From contig NZ_RAPN01000001.1 in assembly GCF_003610535.1 (NCBI RefSeq), positions 2,157,320 to 2,221,319 on the forward strand: a stretch of 64,000 nt of DNA, read 5' to 3'. The notes under the pieces were generated by a model. That model was given only the letters and a program-made list of their open reading frames with translations. It did no database searches and was not told the origin of the DNA. The stretch's first letter is position 1. The number at the start of each line of letters is the position of its first letter. Origin of the DNA: Mangrovibacterium diazotrophicum. GTDB lineage: Bacteria; Bacteroidota; Bacteroidia; Bacteroidales; Prolixibacteraceae. Shown here one piece after another: positions 50,718 through 59,803 of this stretch. The position numbers and the translations under genes were made by a program.

Positions 50718-51087
50718 GTTTGAATGAAATCGGAACATCAAATCCATTGAATTCATCATATCAATCTGCCGTACCATCCAGTTCCAACGCAGTATGAAAA
50801 ACGGAGAAAATAAGCTCTCTATTCTTTGCATAATTATTTCTTTCACTCATGATTACCTACAGTAAATAAAGCTTCCATCCGACTTATTCGAAACGCTAAA
50901 TTCGAAGTATCCCAAAACCACAAAACTTTTATTATCAGCTCTAAATTGAAACAAAATCGACACCCAATTTAAATTAATTCCAACTTAATCCAACAAGCCC
51001 AAAAACATCATTGGATAAACATAAATTTGACACCAAACCATTTATATTAGCTTAATAGAACTGGAACAACTAACTCACACTACCGTT
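50718..51087. other. Intergenic region with no recognised gene
   Basis: About 370 nt separate the pssA terminator from a beta-barrel gene. A 68-codon minus-strand frame exists but looks like chance. TTTGACACC at about 51027 could be a -33 element, yet no TAnnTTTG follows. I see no tRNA, repeat or further hairpin. Confidence 0.6.
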
Positions 51088-51831
51088 ATGAACAAAAAAC
51101 TTTTATTCAGTGCTCTAATGGTGCTTCTATCGCTGTACATACAAGCCCAGAGCCAGCTGCAACAGGTGGAGTTCACGAAAGACAAGAATTCCCCCAGACT
51201 GTTCTTTTCCGTCGAAGGCGGACTCTCCTACCTCACGGTAAGCGTGAAAGATGAAAAAGAAGCGATGGTCCAATCGGGCGCTGACGCCAATGACGTCGAT
51301 GAGTTTTACTCCGATTTTAAACTGGGCTACCATGCCCGCGCAACGGCCGGTTTGATGTTTTCGAAAAATCTGGGAGCCGGAATCAAATACCGCTACTTCA
51401 ATAGCAATGCTAAAATGATGACTTTCCTGGATCCACAGGATGGTATGAACTTGTATTACGGTGAGCTCAGCGAAAATGTCTACCTCAACTTCGTCGGAGG
51501 CAGCTTTGTTGCCAACAGAGAATTATCTGAACACTGGGCAATCGGCATCGATTACGGCGTTGGACTTACACTGCTGCACGATGAGACGGTAGCGCTCAAC
51601 TACCGGATATTGACAACCGGAGCAACTTTGAGCCTTGACCTTGGCTTCCGGGCCGAATACAAAATTACACCCCGGCTATCGACCAGCGTGCAGGCCGCGC
51701 TTTATCTCGCGAACTTCAAAACGGTGACCATGGACGACGGCTACCAAAAAGAAACCATCGACCTGGACAAAGACCAGTACCTGAACTACTCGGCCATTGA
51801 CCTGTCGGCCGGATTCGTCTATCGCTTTTAG
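51088..51831 (+). CDS. Outer-membrane beta-barrel protein
   Basis: A 247-residue exported protein: signal peptide KKLLFSALMVLLSLYIQAQ, then alternating amphipathic strands (FFSVEGGLSYLTVSV, YHARATAGLMFSKNLGAGIK, ATLSLDLGFRAEYKITPR) and a final strand ending in Phe (IDLSAGFVYRF), the usual mark of an outer-membrane barrel. Eight to ten strands are likely. Function unknown. It lies 23 nt before the lipoprotein gene, so both are probably exported together. Confidence 0.8.
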   Translation: MNKKLLFSALMVLLSLYIQAQSQLQQVEFTKDKNSPRLFFSVEGGLSYLTVSVKDEKEAMVQSGADANDVDEFYSDFKLGYHARATAGLMFSKNLGAGIKYRYFNSNAKMMTFLDPQDGMNLYYGELSENVYLNFVGGSFVANRELSEHWAIGIDYGVGLTLLHDETVALNYRILTTGATLSLDLGFRAEYKITPRLSTSVQAALYLANFKTVTMDDGYQKETIDLDKDQYLNYSAIDLSAGFVYRF

Positions 51832-51854
51832 CCCATCAACTAAATCAAGAACCG

Positions 51855-53570
51855 ATGTTACACACAAAAAATAAAAATGGAAAAGCAGGCTTGCTAGCGA
51901 CGATCATCATCTTGTTTGTCTTGGCATTCAACGCTTGTAACAGCGACTTCCTGGAGAACCAGGAAAACGAAAGTTACTTCTACCTCGAAGACACCGTACT
52001 AATCACCAACCTGGCACAGGAATCTTCACTTACACTACTTATCCCGGATGCCGGTAATGCCAACTATACGGTATCGATCATTCCCAAATGGCTCGAAATT
52101 GACGAGATGCAAGGCCGCTTCAATAACAATACAGTGGAGTTGCACTACACGGTCAACCAACTGCCGGAGTTCAACCAAATGGGCTTTTACCAGGGGCAGT
52201 TCGCCATACACATTGAAGGACTGGGTACCTTCTACGGCGTCATCTACTACGGAAACCTCGGCAATCCAACGATGTCAATCAGTCCTACAAGTCTCAGTCT
52301 TGGCACATCTTTATCGGCTACCGTAAGAATTACAAACAGCTCACAATCCGGAATACTCGCCTGGCAAATCAGCGATTTACCCGATTGGCTGACAACGGAC
52401 CAAACCATAGGCTTCCTTTATCCGAGCGAAAGCATTGACATTACCTTCAACCGTGAGGTGACAAACGTGGAATACGGAGATTACGAGGGTACTATCAGCA
52501 TCCAGAATAACTCACCAACGCCCGATTTCAGGATTCCGGTTAGCATGAAAGTTGTCGATTACAACGATCCGAATTACCTGAAGCAGATTGATGGTGATGT
52601 TGTGGATGTGGAATACAACAAAACAGCGAACCTAATGGTGTTAGCCTGCAAATCGCCGAATATGCTTCACCTTTATCAAACAGCTGATAATACCATCACA
52701 TCAATCGCCCTCAACGAAACTCCGAATTGTGTGAGTATTGCCGAAGATGGCACCGGTATCCTTTTAGGAAACACCAACAGTACAGTCACAAAAATTGATG
52801 TAGCTGCCCCATCCAGCCCAACCGTTTACTCAATCGATTGTATCCCCTACGACATCGTTTACGGCTCGAACAACTGGTGCTACATAACGCCAACCGAAGA
52901 CCAATGGGTTTATTTCAGAAGTATGAACCTGGAAACAGGAGAGGTCACTAAATCCGCCCAGGAATATCCCGTTTACGAGAAAACGATCATCAAAAAAATC
53001 CCGGTAAAAGATCAGTTGCTTGGTACACGCACCACTTTGTCGCCAACAGGAATTCTGCTATTCGACCTTAGTCCCGGCATTGCAAAAGAGAACGTCAACT
53101 ATTGGCACGAAGGCATCGGACCATTCTGGTTCTCTGAAAATGGTGATAAGTTCTACTGCAACACCGGCAAGATTTACAGTACTCCGGAATACTCGGATGA
53201 AAATGTAAACAGCATCGATATTTCAGCGATTGGAGACTTAGGCACAAACTGGGACTATACGATTAAATGGGTAGACCAATGCGAAGCCGGGAACTCTCTC
53301 TTTGTACTTCGGCAAGGTCAGTCTTATAACAGCAATTGGGATACTTCCTATATCGAAGGTTTCAACTCCTACAATTACGTAAAAACTGGAACCTACGAAC
53401 CGTACCCGGTGCTTCTGACAATTAACGGAACCGAGTCGGCTTACGACACCAGGGCAGATTATGTATTTGCATCCAAAGAAGGGACCAGCATCTATTTGGT
53501 TAAAACCACAAAAAGCACCTACGAAATAGGCAACTACTGGTCGATTGAGAAAATCGACGTCGCCGAATAA
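51855..53570 (+). CDS. Lipoprotein with BACON-like domains and a propeller-like C-terminus
   Basis: A 571-residue protein, lipobox VLAFNAC (Cys28) after a hydrophobic segment. Two immunoglobulin-like repeats follow: residues about 40-130 (IIPKWLEIDEMQGRFNNNTV) and about 135-235 (ISPTSLSLGTSLSATVRITN, DLPDWLTTD), resembling BACON/abnormal-spindle-like domains. The C-terminal roughly 320 residues contain repeated four-strand units (VVDVEYNKTANLMVLACKSP and so on) suggesting a beta-propeller. Predicted surface or periplasmic binding protein. The partner may be the barrel encoded upstream. The ligand is unknown. Confidence 0.72.
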   Translation: MLHTKNKNGKAGLLATIIILFVLAFNACNSDFLENQENESYFYLEDTVLITNLAQESSLTLLIPDAGNANYTVSIIPKWLEIDEMQGRFNNNTVELHYTVNQLPEFNQMGFYQGQFAIHIEGLGTFYGVIYYGNLGNPTMSISPTSLSLGTSLSATVRITNSSQSGILAWQISDLPDWLTTDQTIGFLYPSESIDITFNREVTNVEYGDYEGTISIQNNSPTPDFRIPVSMKVVDYNDPNYLKQIDGDVVDVEYNKTANLMVLACKSPNMLHLYQTADNTITSIALNETPNCVSIAEDGTGILLGNTNSTVTKIDVAAPSSPTVYSIDCIPYDIVYGSNNWCYITPTEDQWVYFRSMNLETGEVTKSAQEYPVYEKTIIKKIPVKDQLLGTRTTLSPTGILLFDLSPGIAKENVNYWHEGIGPFWFSENGDKFYCNTGKIYSTPEYSDENVNSIDISAIGDLGTNWDYTIKWVDQCEAGNSLFVLRQGQSYNSNWDTSYIEGFNSYNYVKTGTYEPYPVLLTINGTESAYDTRADYVFASKEGTSIYLVKTTKSTYEIGNYWSIEKIDVAE

Positions 53571-53576
53571 AACAAA

Positions 53577-53609
53577 AACGGGCCACTCAAATCCTGAGCG
53601 GCCCGTTTT
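53577..53609. terminator. Bidirectional terminator between lipoprotein gene and cyd operon
   Basis: AACGGGCC (53577-53584) pairs with GGCCCGTT (53600-53607); inside, CTCA pairs with TGAG around AATCC. The minus-strand tail is TTTTTGTTTT and the plus-strand tail TTTT, so it best serves the cyd operon. Confidence 0.88.
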
Positions 53610-53618
53610 CTATTTCAA

Positions 53619-53750
53619 CTATTCTTCGTATTTCTTTTTAACGTGTTCCAACTTATCGTTGTACTTTTTCACAACGTACTGAACCAGGAAGAGCGAAACC
53701 GCAATCAACACCGGCCAGGTTAAAAATAAGAGTATCGATTTCCAGTACAT
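53619..53750 (-). CDS. 43-residue membrane protein after cydB (CydX-like position)
   Basis: This short gene follows the cydB stop by 12 nt and ends just before the operon terminator. The product begins MYWKSILLFLTWPVLIAVS, one hydrophobic helix (about residues 5-25), followed by a strongly charged tail rich in Lys and Glu. Position and topology match the small subunits (CydX, CydH) that stabilise cytochrome bd, but the sequence is not the classical CydX. It could be an oxidase subunit or assembly factor; inference from context. The length is below common gene-finding cut-offs. Confidence 0.7.
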   Translation of the reverse strand: MYWKSILLFLTWPVLIAVSLFLVQYVVKKYNDKLEHVKKKYEE

Positions 53751-53762
53751 GGGCAATTGTTT

Positions 53763-54893
53763 TTAGTATGAATGTGAATCTTCGCCGATTTCCTCAGCAT
53801 CAATTTTCTTACTGTTCATGGCTTTCCAAACCCACCAGATGTAGGCCAAAACGAATGGAACAAACAACGAAACATAGCTCATCGCTGTCAGCGTAAAGTG
53901 ACTGGATGACGCATTCTGAATGGTCAGTGATGACTGCAGATCGGCAATTGACGGGTAGAAGGCCGTATTGTTGAAACCGGCAACCAGCAACAACATCCAA
54001 ACCACCAGCACCGTTCCGCCGCCGGCAAACCAAATACCGCTTTCACTGCCTTTCAGCAAAGTGGCTCCGATTCCCCAAAGTACACCAACAACGCCCACCA
54101 ATAAAATGATGGTCACCAATGGCATAGCCAACAGGTTGTGCAGGTATTTGAAGCTTTCCATGCTAACCGTTCCGGTAGCCGGATCAACCGCGAAACCGTC
54201 CTTCAGCAACAAAGCGATCAGGAAGTACAGGAAGAACACCAAAAACGGAATGGCGTTGTAAAGCAATTGCTTTTTACTGCGCTCGTAAATATTGGCATCG
54301 TCAACCGAATTGATGAAGTACAAAGCACCCAACACGCGGGCCAGGAAGAACACAGCCAAACCAAGTGCCACATTGTGGAAAGTCAACACTGCTTCCAATC
54401 CGCGGAAAGGAGTTTCCCATTGCACGTTGTTCATCTCATTCAGGCTAAACATGGCACCGTTGAAGAATGTACCAACAGCTGTACCAACCAGGATTGTTGC
54501 AAAAGCACCATTCAATATCAGGAAGACTTCGTAGGTTTTTGCCCCCAGGAAGTTGGCCGGCTTTTTCCGGTATTCGTACGATACCGCCTGAATAATAAAG
54601 AAAAACAGGATGGCCATCCAAACCCAGTAGGCCCCCCCGAAAGAGGTGGCATAAAACAGCGGGAACGAGGCAAAGAAAGCACCACCAAAAGTCACCAAAG
54701 TGGTGAAGGTGAATTCCCATTTACGTCCCAAAGTATTCACGAGCAACGAGCGCTCCGTATCGTTTTTACCAATGGTATAAATCAACGTTTGACCGCCCTG
54801 CACGAAAGTCAGGAACACAAACAAAGCACCCAGCAGGGACACAATCACCCACCAGTATTGCTGTAACGCGAGATGTGATAAATTTTCGAACAT
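53763..54893 (-). CDS. cydB: Cytochrome bd oxidase subunit II
   Basis: A 376-residue inner-membrane protein with about nine helices, the structural partner of CydA. It starts LSHLALQQYWWVIVSLLGAL and contains GGAYWVWMAILFFFIIQAVSYEYRKKP, given here by its ends, typical of CydB. The second half has WGIGATLLKGSESGIWFAGG. It shares one base with cydA (TAATG), and the small membrane protein gene follows. Part of an oxygen-scavenging quinol oxidase. Confidence 0.94.
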   Translation of the reverse strand: MFENLSHLALQQYWWVIVSLLGALFVFLTFVQGGQTLIYTIGKNDTERSLLVNTLGRKWEFTFTTLVTFGGAFFASFPLFYATSFGGAYWVWMAILFFFIIQAVSYEYRKKPANFLGAKTYEVFLILNGAFATILVGTAVGTFFNGAMFSLNEMNNVQWETPFRGLEAVLTFHNVALGLAVFFLARVLGALYFINSVDDANIYERSKKQLLYNAIPFLVFFLYFLIALLLKDGFAVDPATGTVSMESFKYLHNLLAMPLVTIILLVGVVGVLWGIGATLLKGSESGIWFAGGGTVLVVWMLLLVAGFNNTAFYPSIADLQSSLTIQNASSSHFTLTAMSYVSLFVPFVLAYIWWVWKAMNSKKIDAEEIGEDSHSY

Positions 54894-56470
54894 TAGTTGT
54901 GCCCTCCTTCTTCTTTAACTTTCGGGCCAATTTTAATTTGGCGCATCATAATTTTGACTTCTGCAATCAACAGCACTGTGAAAATAGCGGCAAACAACCA
55001 GAAGGTTACCTGCACCGCGCTGGTACTGATTTTAGTAACAGCAGCCATTGTCGGCATCAAATCCTGGATAACCCAAGGCTGGCGACCAACTTCGGCCACA
55101 ATCCATCCGCATTGCGAGGCGATGTAAGCCAGCGGAATGGTCCAGATAGCCAGTTTGAGGAATTTGCGGTGTTTCTCCAATTTTCCTCTGATAACGAATA
55201 AGAACGAGAGGAAGAAGAACAAGATAAAATACATGCCCAGGAATACCATGATGTGGAAGCTGTAGAACGACAGCGGCACACTCGGGATCAGGACATGCGG
55301 GTCGGTGATGTAGCCGTACCCGAAGTATTTGAAATAATTTTCCTGGAAGTCTTTAGTTTGGAACTCGGCTTTGATGGACTCGGCCAACTCGGTGTTTCCA
55401 GCTTCTTTGGCTTCTTTAAACTCTTTCAATTTTAAAATGGCAGTTTTGCCACGCTCAATCTTTTCGTGAGCCGACATGATGCCGTACTTTTCATTTCCGT
55501 CAATCAAATCGTTGATCCCGGGAACGAAGGCATTCCAGTCCATGTAAGCCATGTACGACAGAATGTTCGGGATCTCCAACTTCATATTGAAGTCCATCAG
55601 GTTTTGGTTCGATTCATCGGTGTCGGTGGTCGACATGATCCCCAAAGCGATCAAACCGGCACGTTCGCTACCGTTGTACAAACCTTCGAAAGCTGCAAAT
55701 TTCATCGGCTGGTGTGTCGCAATGGTTCGCGCTGAACTGTCACCGGTGAAAATCACATAAATGGAAGACAGGAAACCGAACACTGCCGCAACAGCAATAC
55801 TTTTGCGGGCAAAAACGATTTCGCGCTTCTTCAAAATAAACCAGGCCGAAATACCGATGACAAAAATGGCGGCCAGCACAAATCCGGAAGAGGTGGTGTG
55901 CAGGAACTTCTCAACAGCCATCGGCGAGAACAACACCTCCCAAAAACTAACCATCTCGTTGCGGGCAGTCTCCGGGTTAAATTGCATCCCCACCGGACTT
56001 TGCATCCAGGCATTGGCTACCAGGATCCACAAGGCAGAAAGGTTCGCTCCGATTGCGGTCAGCCAGGTAGCTGCCAAGTGTACTTTTTTGCTAACTTTCT
56101 TCCATCCAAAGAACATGATGGCAATGAAAGTGGACTCCATGAAGAATGCCAGGATTCCTTCGATCGCCAGAGGCGCACCGAAAATATCACCAACAAACCA
56201 GGAATAATTGGACCAGTTGGTGCCGAACTCAAACTCAAGGATAATTCCGGTAGCCACCCCAATGGCGAAGTTAATTCCAAACAGGGTCATCCAGAACTTG
56301 GTGATTTTCTTCCACTCCGGGTTGCCGGTCTTCACATAAATTGTCTCCATAAAGGCGACAATAAACGAAATACCAAGCGTAAGCGGCACGAAAATCCAGT
56401 GATACATGGCCGTCAGGGCGAACTGTGCCCTCGACCAGTTTACTAAAGATACGTCGATTGCTTCTAACAT
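54893..56470 (-). CDS. cydA: Cytochrome bd oxidase subunit I
   Basis: A 525-residue heme-binding subunit. It opens VNWSRAQFALTAMYHWIFVP, which carries the heme-ligand His of the first helix, and shows VATGIILEFEFGTNWSNYS and GWIVAEVGRQPWVIQ, the two most conserved CydA segments. The periplasmic Q-loop (about residues 270-385) binds quinol. The complex reduces oxygen at low concentration without pumping. The divergent cco cluster encodes the other high-affinity oxidase. DUF4492 lies 8 nt upstream in the operon. Confidence 0.95.
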   Translation of the reverse strand: MLEAIDVSLVNWSRAQFALTAMYHWIFVPLTLGISFIVAFMETIYVKTGNPEWKKITKFWMTLFGINFAIGVATGIILEFEFGTNWSNYSWFVGDIFGAPLAIEGILAFFMESTFIAIMFFGWKKVSKKVHLAATWLTAIGANLSALWILVANAWMQSPVGMQFNPETARNEMVSFWEVLFSPMAVEKFLHTTSSGFVLAAIFVIGISAWFILKKREIVFARKSIAVAAVFGFLSSIYVIFTGDSSARTIATHQPMKFAAFEGLYNGSERAGLIALGIMSTTDTDESNQNLMDFNMKLEIPNILSYMAYMDWNAFVPGINDLIDGNEKYGIMSAHEKIERGKTAILKLKEFKEAKEAGNTELAESIKAEFQTKDFQENYFKYFGYGYITDPHVLIPSVPLSFYSFHIMVFLGMYFILFFFLSFLFVIRGKLEKHRKFLKLAIWTIPLAYIASQCGWIVAEVGRQPWVIQDLMPTMAAVTKISTSAVQVTFWLFAAIFTVLLIAEVKIMMRQIKIGPKVKEEGGHN

Positions 56471-56478
56471 GCGATTTT

Positions 56479-56703
56479 TTATTTGGTATTGGTTAAATTA
56501 TCGAGGACATGTTCACTTCGCTGCTCATCGGTGTCGAAGTTCGTTTTTAGGAAATTGGGAAAGAAAAACAACTTCAGAATAAAAAACATGATGAATAGCT
56601 TCACCAGAATGACAATCCATACTTGCTTTCCCCATCCGCTCATGTTTCTAAATCCTTCGACGTAGAAACGCCCTGTTCGTACAAGTAAATTCGGTCTGCT
56701 CAT
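56479..56703 (-). CDS. DUF4492 family protein, cyd-linked
   Basis: A 74-residue protein with a short basic N-terminus (GRFYVEGFRNMSGWGKQVW) and one hydrophobic helix (IVILVKLFIMFFILKLFFFP). It fits the DUF4492 family, which in Bacteroidota and Campylobacterota is regularly found immediately before cydA. A role in bd oxidase assembly or as an accessory subunit is inferred from that linkage. First gene of the cyd operon. Confidence 0.8.
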   Translation of the reverse strand: MSRPNLLVRTGRFYVEGFRNMSGWGKQVWIVILVKLFIMFFILKLFFFPNFLKTNFDTDEQRSEHVLDNLTNTK

Positions 56704-57038
56704 CGTATCGCTCCTCCGCTCTCAGGTTAAAATTTCCAACAACAAAGAAAACAAACAACAATGTTGGCACAATGTTGACTGATTTTTAATAGGATATTTT
56801 TATCTCTTTTTCTGTATATCAATCAATTATCTGAGATCAAAACCATTAGATAAACCGGCCGATACAGAAGTTTTTAAAAAAAAATGCCTATTTTCTATTT
56901 TAAACATTTGTTCTTTTCGTAAAGAAAAGGAATTTGTCCTTGGATGACAACCATAAAAATGGCATTTTACAACATCATTATCAACTATTCAGCAGGCAAA
57001 CTGTTAAATGCACGGCAGAAATAACAACCGAAAACTAA
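56704..57038. promoter_or_regulatory. Divergent control region between cyd and cco clusters
   Basis: This 335-nt region must hold the promoters of both oxidase clusters. ACAATGTTG occurs twice (56758-56766 and 56769-56777) as a direct repeat; the first copy is part of CAACAATGTTG, an 11-bp palindrome. ATCAA occurs twice near 56819-56845, but no canonical FNR box (TTGAT-N4-ATCAA) is present. No exact TTTG/TAnnTTTG pair was found. The repeat could be the binding site of an oxygen or redox regulator. Confidence 0.5.
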
Positions 57039-59450
57039 ATGACTGAGCAGCAAACCAAAACAAAGACAACCTGCATCCATTGCGGCGACGATTGCGGCAA
57101 ACATCCCATTATTTGGGACGAAAAACCCTTCTGCTGCAACGGTTGTCAAACGGTTTACCAGCTATTAAACAGCAAACAGCTTGGACGTTATTACGAAATT
57201 GAAAAAGTTCCGGGCATCAAAATTGAACAGCCGGAACCTGAAGCTTCCGATAAATTCAATTTCCTCGATCTTCCGGAGATTCAGACGAAATTGCTTGACT
57301 TCAGCGACGGTGGAATTTCCAAAGTCCGTTTTTTTATTCCGTCCATCCATTGTGCCTCCTGCATTTGGCTGCTCGAAAATCTGCATCTGCTTCACCAGGG
57401 TGTTATTCAGTCATCGGTAAATTTTCCCAAAAAGGAAGTCAGCATCACGTTCAAAGACGAAAAAATAAGTCTGCGCAAATTAGTTGAGCTCCTGGCGTCC
57501 ATCCATTATGTGCCAGAAATCAATCCGAAAGCGGATACGCAAGAACAAGGTTCGAAGTCAACACGCACATTATTACTAAAAATGGGTATTGCCGGCTTCA
57601 GCTTTCTGAACGCCATGATCTATCATTTCCCGCAATATTTGCCCGGCGCCAACGAACTGGAAGCTGGTTTTCGGCAGTTATTCGGCTGGCTGAGTTTTGC
57701 ACTAAGTATCCCAGTCCTGTTTTACTGCGCAAGCGACTACTTCCTATCAGCCTGGAAAAGCCTGAAAAAGAAAATCATCAGCATTGATTTACCCATTGCA
57801 CTGGGATTGATCACGTTATTTGTGCAAAGCACCATCGAGATTGTCAGCCACAGCGGAATCGGCTATTTCGATTCGCTCACCGGGCTGGTCTTTTTCCTGC
57901 TCATCGGCAAATGGTACCAGGGAATTACCTACGAAGCATTAACCTTTGAGCGCAATTATAAATCGTACTTCCCAGTGGCTGTTACCAAGCTCTCCGAAAA
58001 CGGGAAAGAAACCATCCCATTGGAACAGCTGCAAGCCGGAGACCGAATTCTGGTGCGCAACCAGGAACTCATCCCGGCCGACGCCACCATCGTTTCCGGT
58101 CAAGGCAACATTGACTACAGTTTTGTGACTGGTGAGTCGATTCCTGTTTCGAAACAAACCGGTGATTTTGTGTTTGCCGGTGGCCGTCAATCGGGAAGCG
58201 CGGTTGAATTGTTGGTTCAGAAAGAGGTAGAACAGAGCTACCTCACTCAACTGTGGAACCAAAGCCGGGGCCAAAAACAGGATGAAGCAAGCCTGTCGAA
58301 TCTGATCAACAAAGTCAGCCAATACTTCACCATCACCATCATCAGCATTGCGCTGGCAGCTGCTATCTACTGGCAATTCGCCGACAGCGCCAAATCGATT
58401 TTTGCCTTCACTTCGGTGCTCATCATCGCCTGTCCCTGTGCTTTGGCATTAACCATTCCGTTTACTTTCGGCAGCACCATGCGCCAGTTTGGTCGCAAAG
58501 GCTTCTACCTGAAAAATGCAGACGTCATCGAAAAGCTGTACCGCACAACAACTGTCGTTTTCGACAAAACAGGCACCATCACGCATGCACAATCGTCAAG
58601 GGTGCGTTTTGAAGGCAACCAACTGAAGCAGGAACAAATCGTCCTAATTCGTTCGCTCTGCAAACACTCGAGCCACCCGCTGAGCAAAACATTGTTCAAC
58701 CAACTGGAGGAAGGAACTATTTGGGAGGTGGAAAACTTCACCGAGCTTCCATCACTCGGGCTCAGCGGCACGGTCAACAAATGCAAAGTGAACCTCGGAT
58801 CACGCTATTTCGTGACAGGCCAAAAAGAAGGACAGGAAGAACTTCGCACACAGGTTTGGGTGAATATGGATGGCAAAACGCTGGGACATTTCCATTTCGA
58901 AAACCGCTATCGCGAAGGACTGGATGAAACAATTGACGAGCTGCATCAACATTACGATCTGCATTTGATAAGCGGGGACAACGAAGCCGAACGCGCCAAC
59001 CTGTTGCCACTGTTCAAAGATCACGCCCGGCTCAATTTCAACCAATCCCCAACCGACAAATTGGCTTACGTGCAAGAGCTGCAGGCAAACGGCAAAAACA
59101 CCTTGATGATCGGCGACGGACTGAACGATGCGGGAGCGCTGATGGAAAGCAAAGTGGGGCTGGTTATTGCCGACAACATTTACAACTTCACCCCAGCCTG
59201 CGACGCCATCCTGCAGGCATCCCAGTTCGGCAAGCTTGATCGTTTCCTGCAGTTCACCCGTACCAGTCTGACAATCGTCAAACTGAGTTTCGCCATCTCC
59301 TTCCTCTACAATCTGGTGGGTATTTCGTTTGCTGTTTCCGGCAACCTCTCTCCCATCGTCGCGGCCATTCTAATGCCCTTAAGTTCAGTCACCGTTGTGG
59401 CTTTTGCGACCTTCTCTGTTCGGGTTGCAGCCTCAAAAGCTATGCTGTAA
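57039..59450 (+). CDS. ccoI: Copper-transporting P-type ATPase for cbb3 assembly (CcoI/FixI)
   Basis: An 803-residue P1B ATPase. The N-terminus has a Cys-rich metal region (Cys12, 15, 19, 32, 33, 36), then a heavy-metal-associated site HCASC (105-108 region). About eight helices; the membrane metal site is ACPCALALTIPF. TGES, DKTGT and GDGLNDAGA mark the actuator, phosphorylation and nucleotide domains. CcoI delivers copper for the CuB centre of cbb3 oxidase. It heads the cco cluster; ccoS follows after 138 nt that contain a hairpin TTTGGGT/ACCCAAA (59531-59560). Confidence 0.94.
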   Translation: MTEQQTKTKTTCIHCGDDCGKHPIIWDEKPFCCNGCQTVYQLLNSKQLGRYYEIEKVPGIKIEQPEPEASDKFNFLDLPEIQTKLLDFSDGGISKVRFFIPSIHCASCIWLLENLHLLHQGVIQSSVNFPKKEVSITFKDEKISLRKLVELLASIHYVPEINPKADTQEQGSKSTRTLLLKMGIAGFSFLNAMIYHFPQYLPGANELEAGFRQLFGWLSFALSIPVLFYCASDYFLSAWKSLKKKIISIDLPIALGLITLFVQSTIEIVSHSGIGYFDSLTGLVFFLLIGKWYQGITYEALTFERNYKSYFPVAVTKLSENGKETIPLEQLQAGDRILVRNQELIPADATIVSGQGNIDYSFVTGESIPVSKQTGDFVFAGGRQSGSAVELLVQKEVEQSYLTQLWNQSRGQKQDEASLSNLINKVSQYFTITIISIALAAAIYWQFADSAKSIFAFTSVLIIACPCALALTIPFTFGSTMRQFGRKGFYLKNADVIEKLYRTTTVVFDKTGTITHAQSSRVRFEGNQLKQEQIVLIRSLCKHSSHPLSKTLFNQLEEGTIWEVENFTELPSLGLSGTVNKCKVNLGSRYFVTGQKEGQEELRTQVWVNMDGKTLGHFHFENRYREGLDETIDELHQHYDLHLISGDNEAERANLLPLFKDHARLNFNQSPTDKLAYVQELQANGKNTLMIGDGLNDAGALMESKVGLVIADNIYNFTPACDAILQASQFGKLDRFLQFTRTSLTIVKLSFAISFLYNLVGISFAVSGNLSPIVAAILMPLSSVTVVAFATFSVRVAASKAML

Positions 59451-59588
59451 AATAGCTCCGCAACTTTTTCATATTTTTTTGTTTATCTTGACAACAAAGG
59501 TTAACCTAGCTTGTTAATAGAAATTAATCGTTTGGGTGCAAAGTTTTTAACGAACCCAAAAATCATTAACTAACCAGCAAACCGGATT

Positions 59589-59789
59589 ATGTCAGTACTA
59601 TTCGTTTTAGTCATCATTGGTATTCTCGTTGCATCCGTTTTCCTGATTGCTTTTATTTGGGCTGTCCGCTCCGGACAATTTGATGACACCTACACGCCTT
59701 CCATCCGCATATTATTTGACGACCATATTTCATCCCCAACAACGGATGAACCCCAAAATGAATTAAAATCGAAACCAAAATCTACCTGA
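59589..59789 (+). CDS. ccoS: cbb3 oxidase assembly protein CcoS
   Basis: A 66-residue protein with one N-terminal helix (VLVIIGILVASVFLIAFIWAV) and the motif RSGQFDDTYTPSIRILFDD that is typical of CcoS. Needed for cofactor insertion into cbb3 oxidase. It lies between ccoI and ccoNO, 14 nt before the latter. Confidence 0.93.
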   Translation: MSVLFVLVIIGILVASVFLIAFIWAVRSGQFDDTYTPSIRILFDDHISSPTTDEPQNELKSKPKST

Positions 59790-59803
59790 AAAACGATTGA
59801 CTT

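Noticed and set aside
50640-50846. 68-codon minus-strand frame after pssA
   Set aside because: It runs through the pssA terminator palindrome and has no recognisable feature.
56704-57038. FNR box controlling the oxidase clusters
   Set aside because: ATCAA half-sites occur, but no TTGAT-N4-ATCAA pair could be found.
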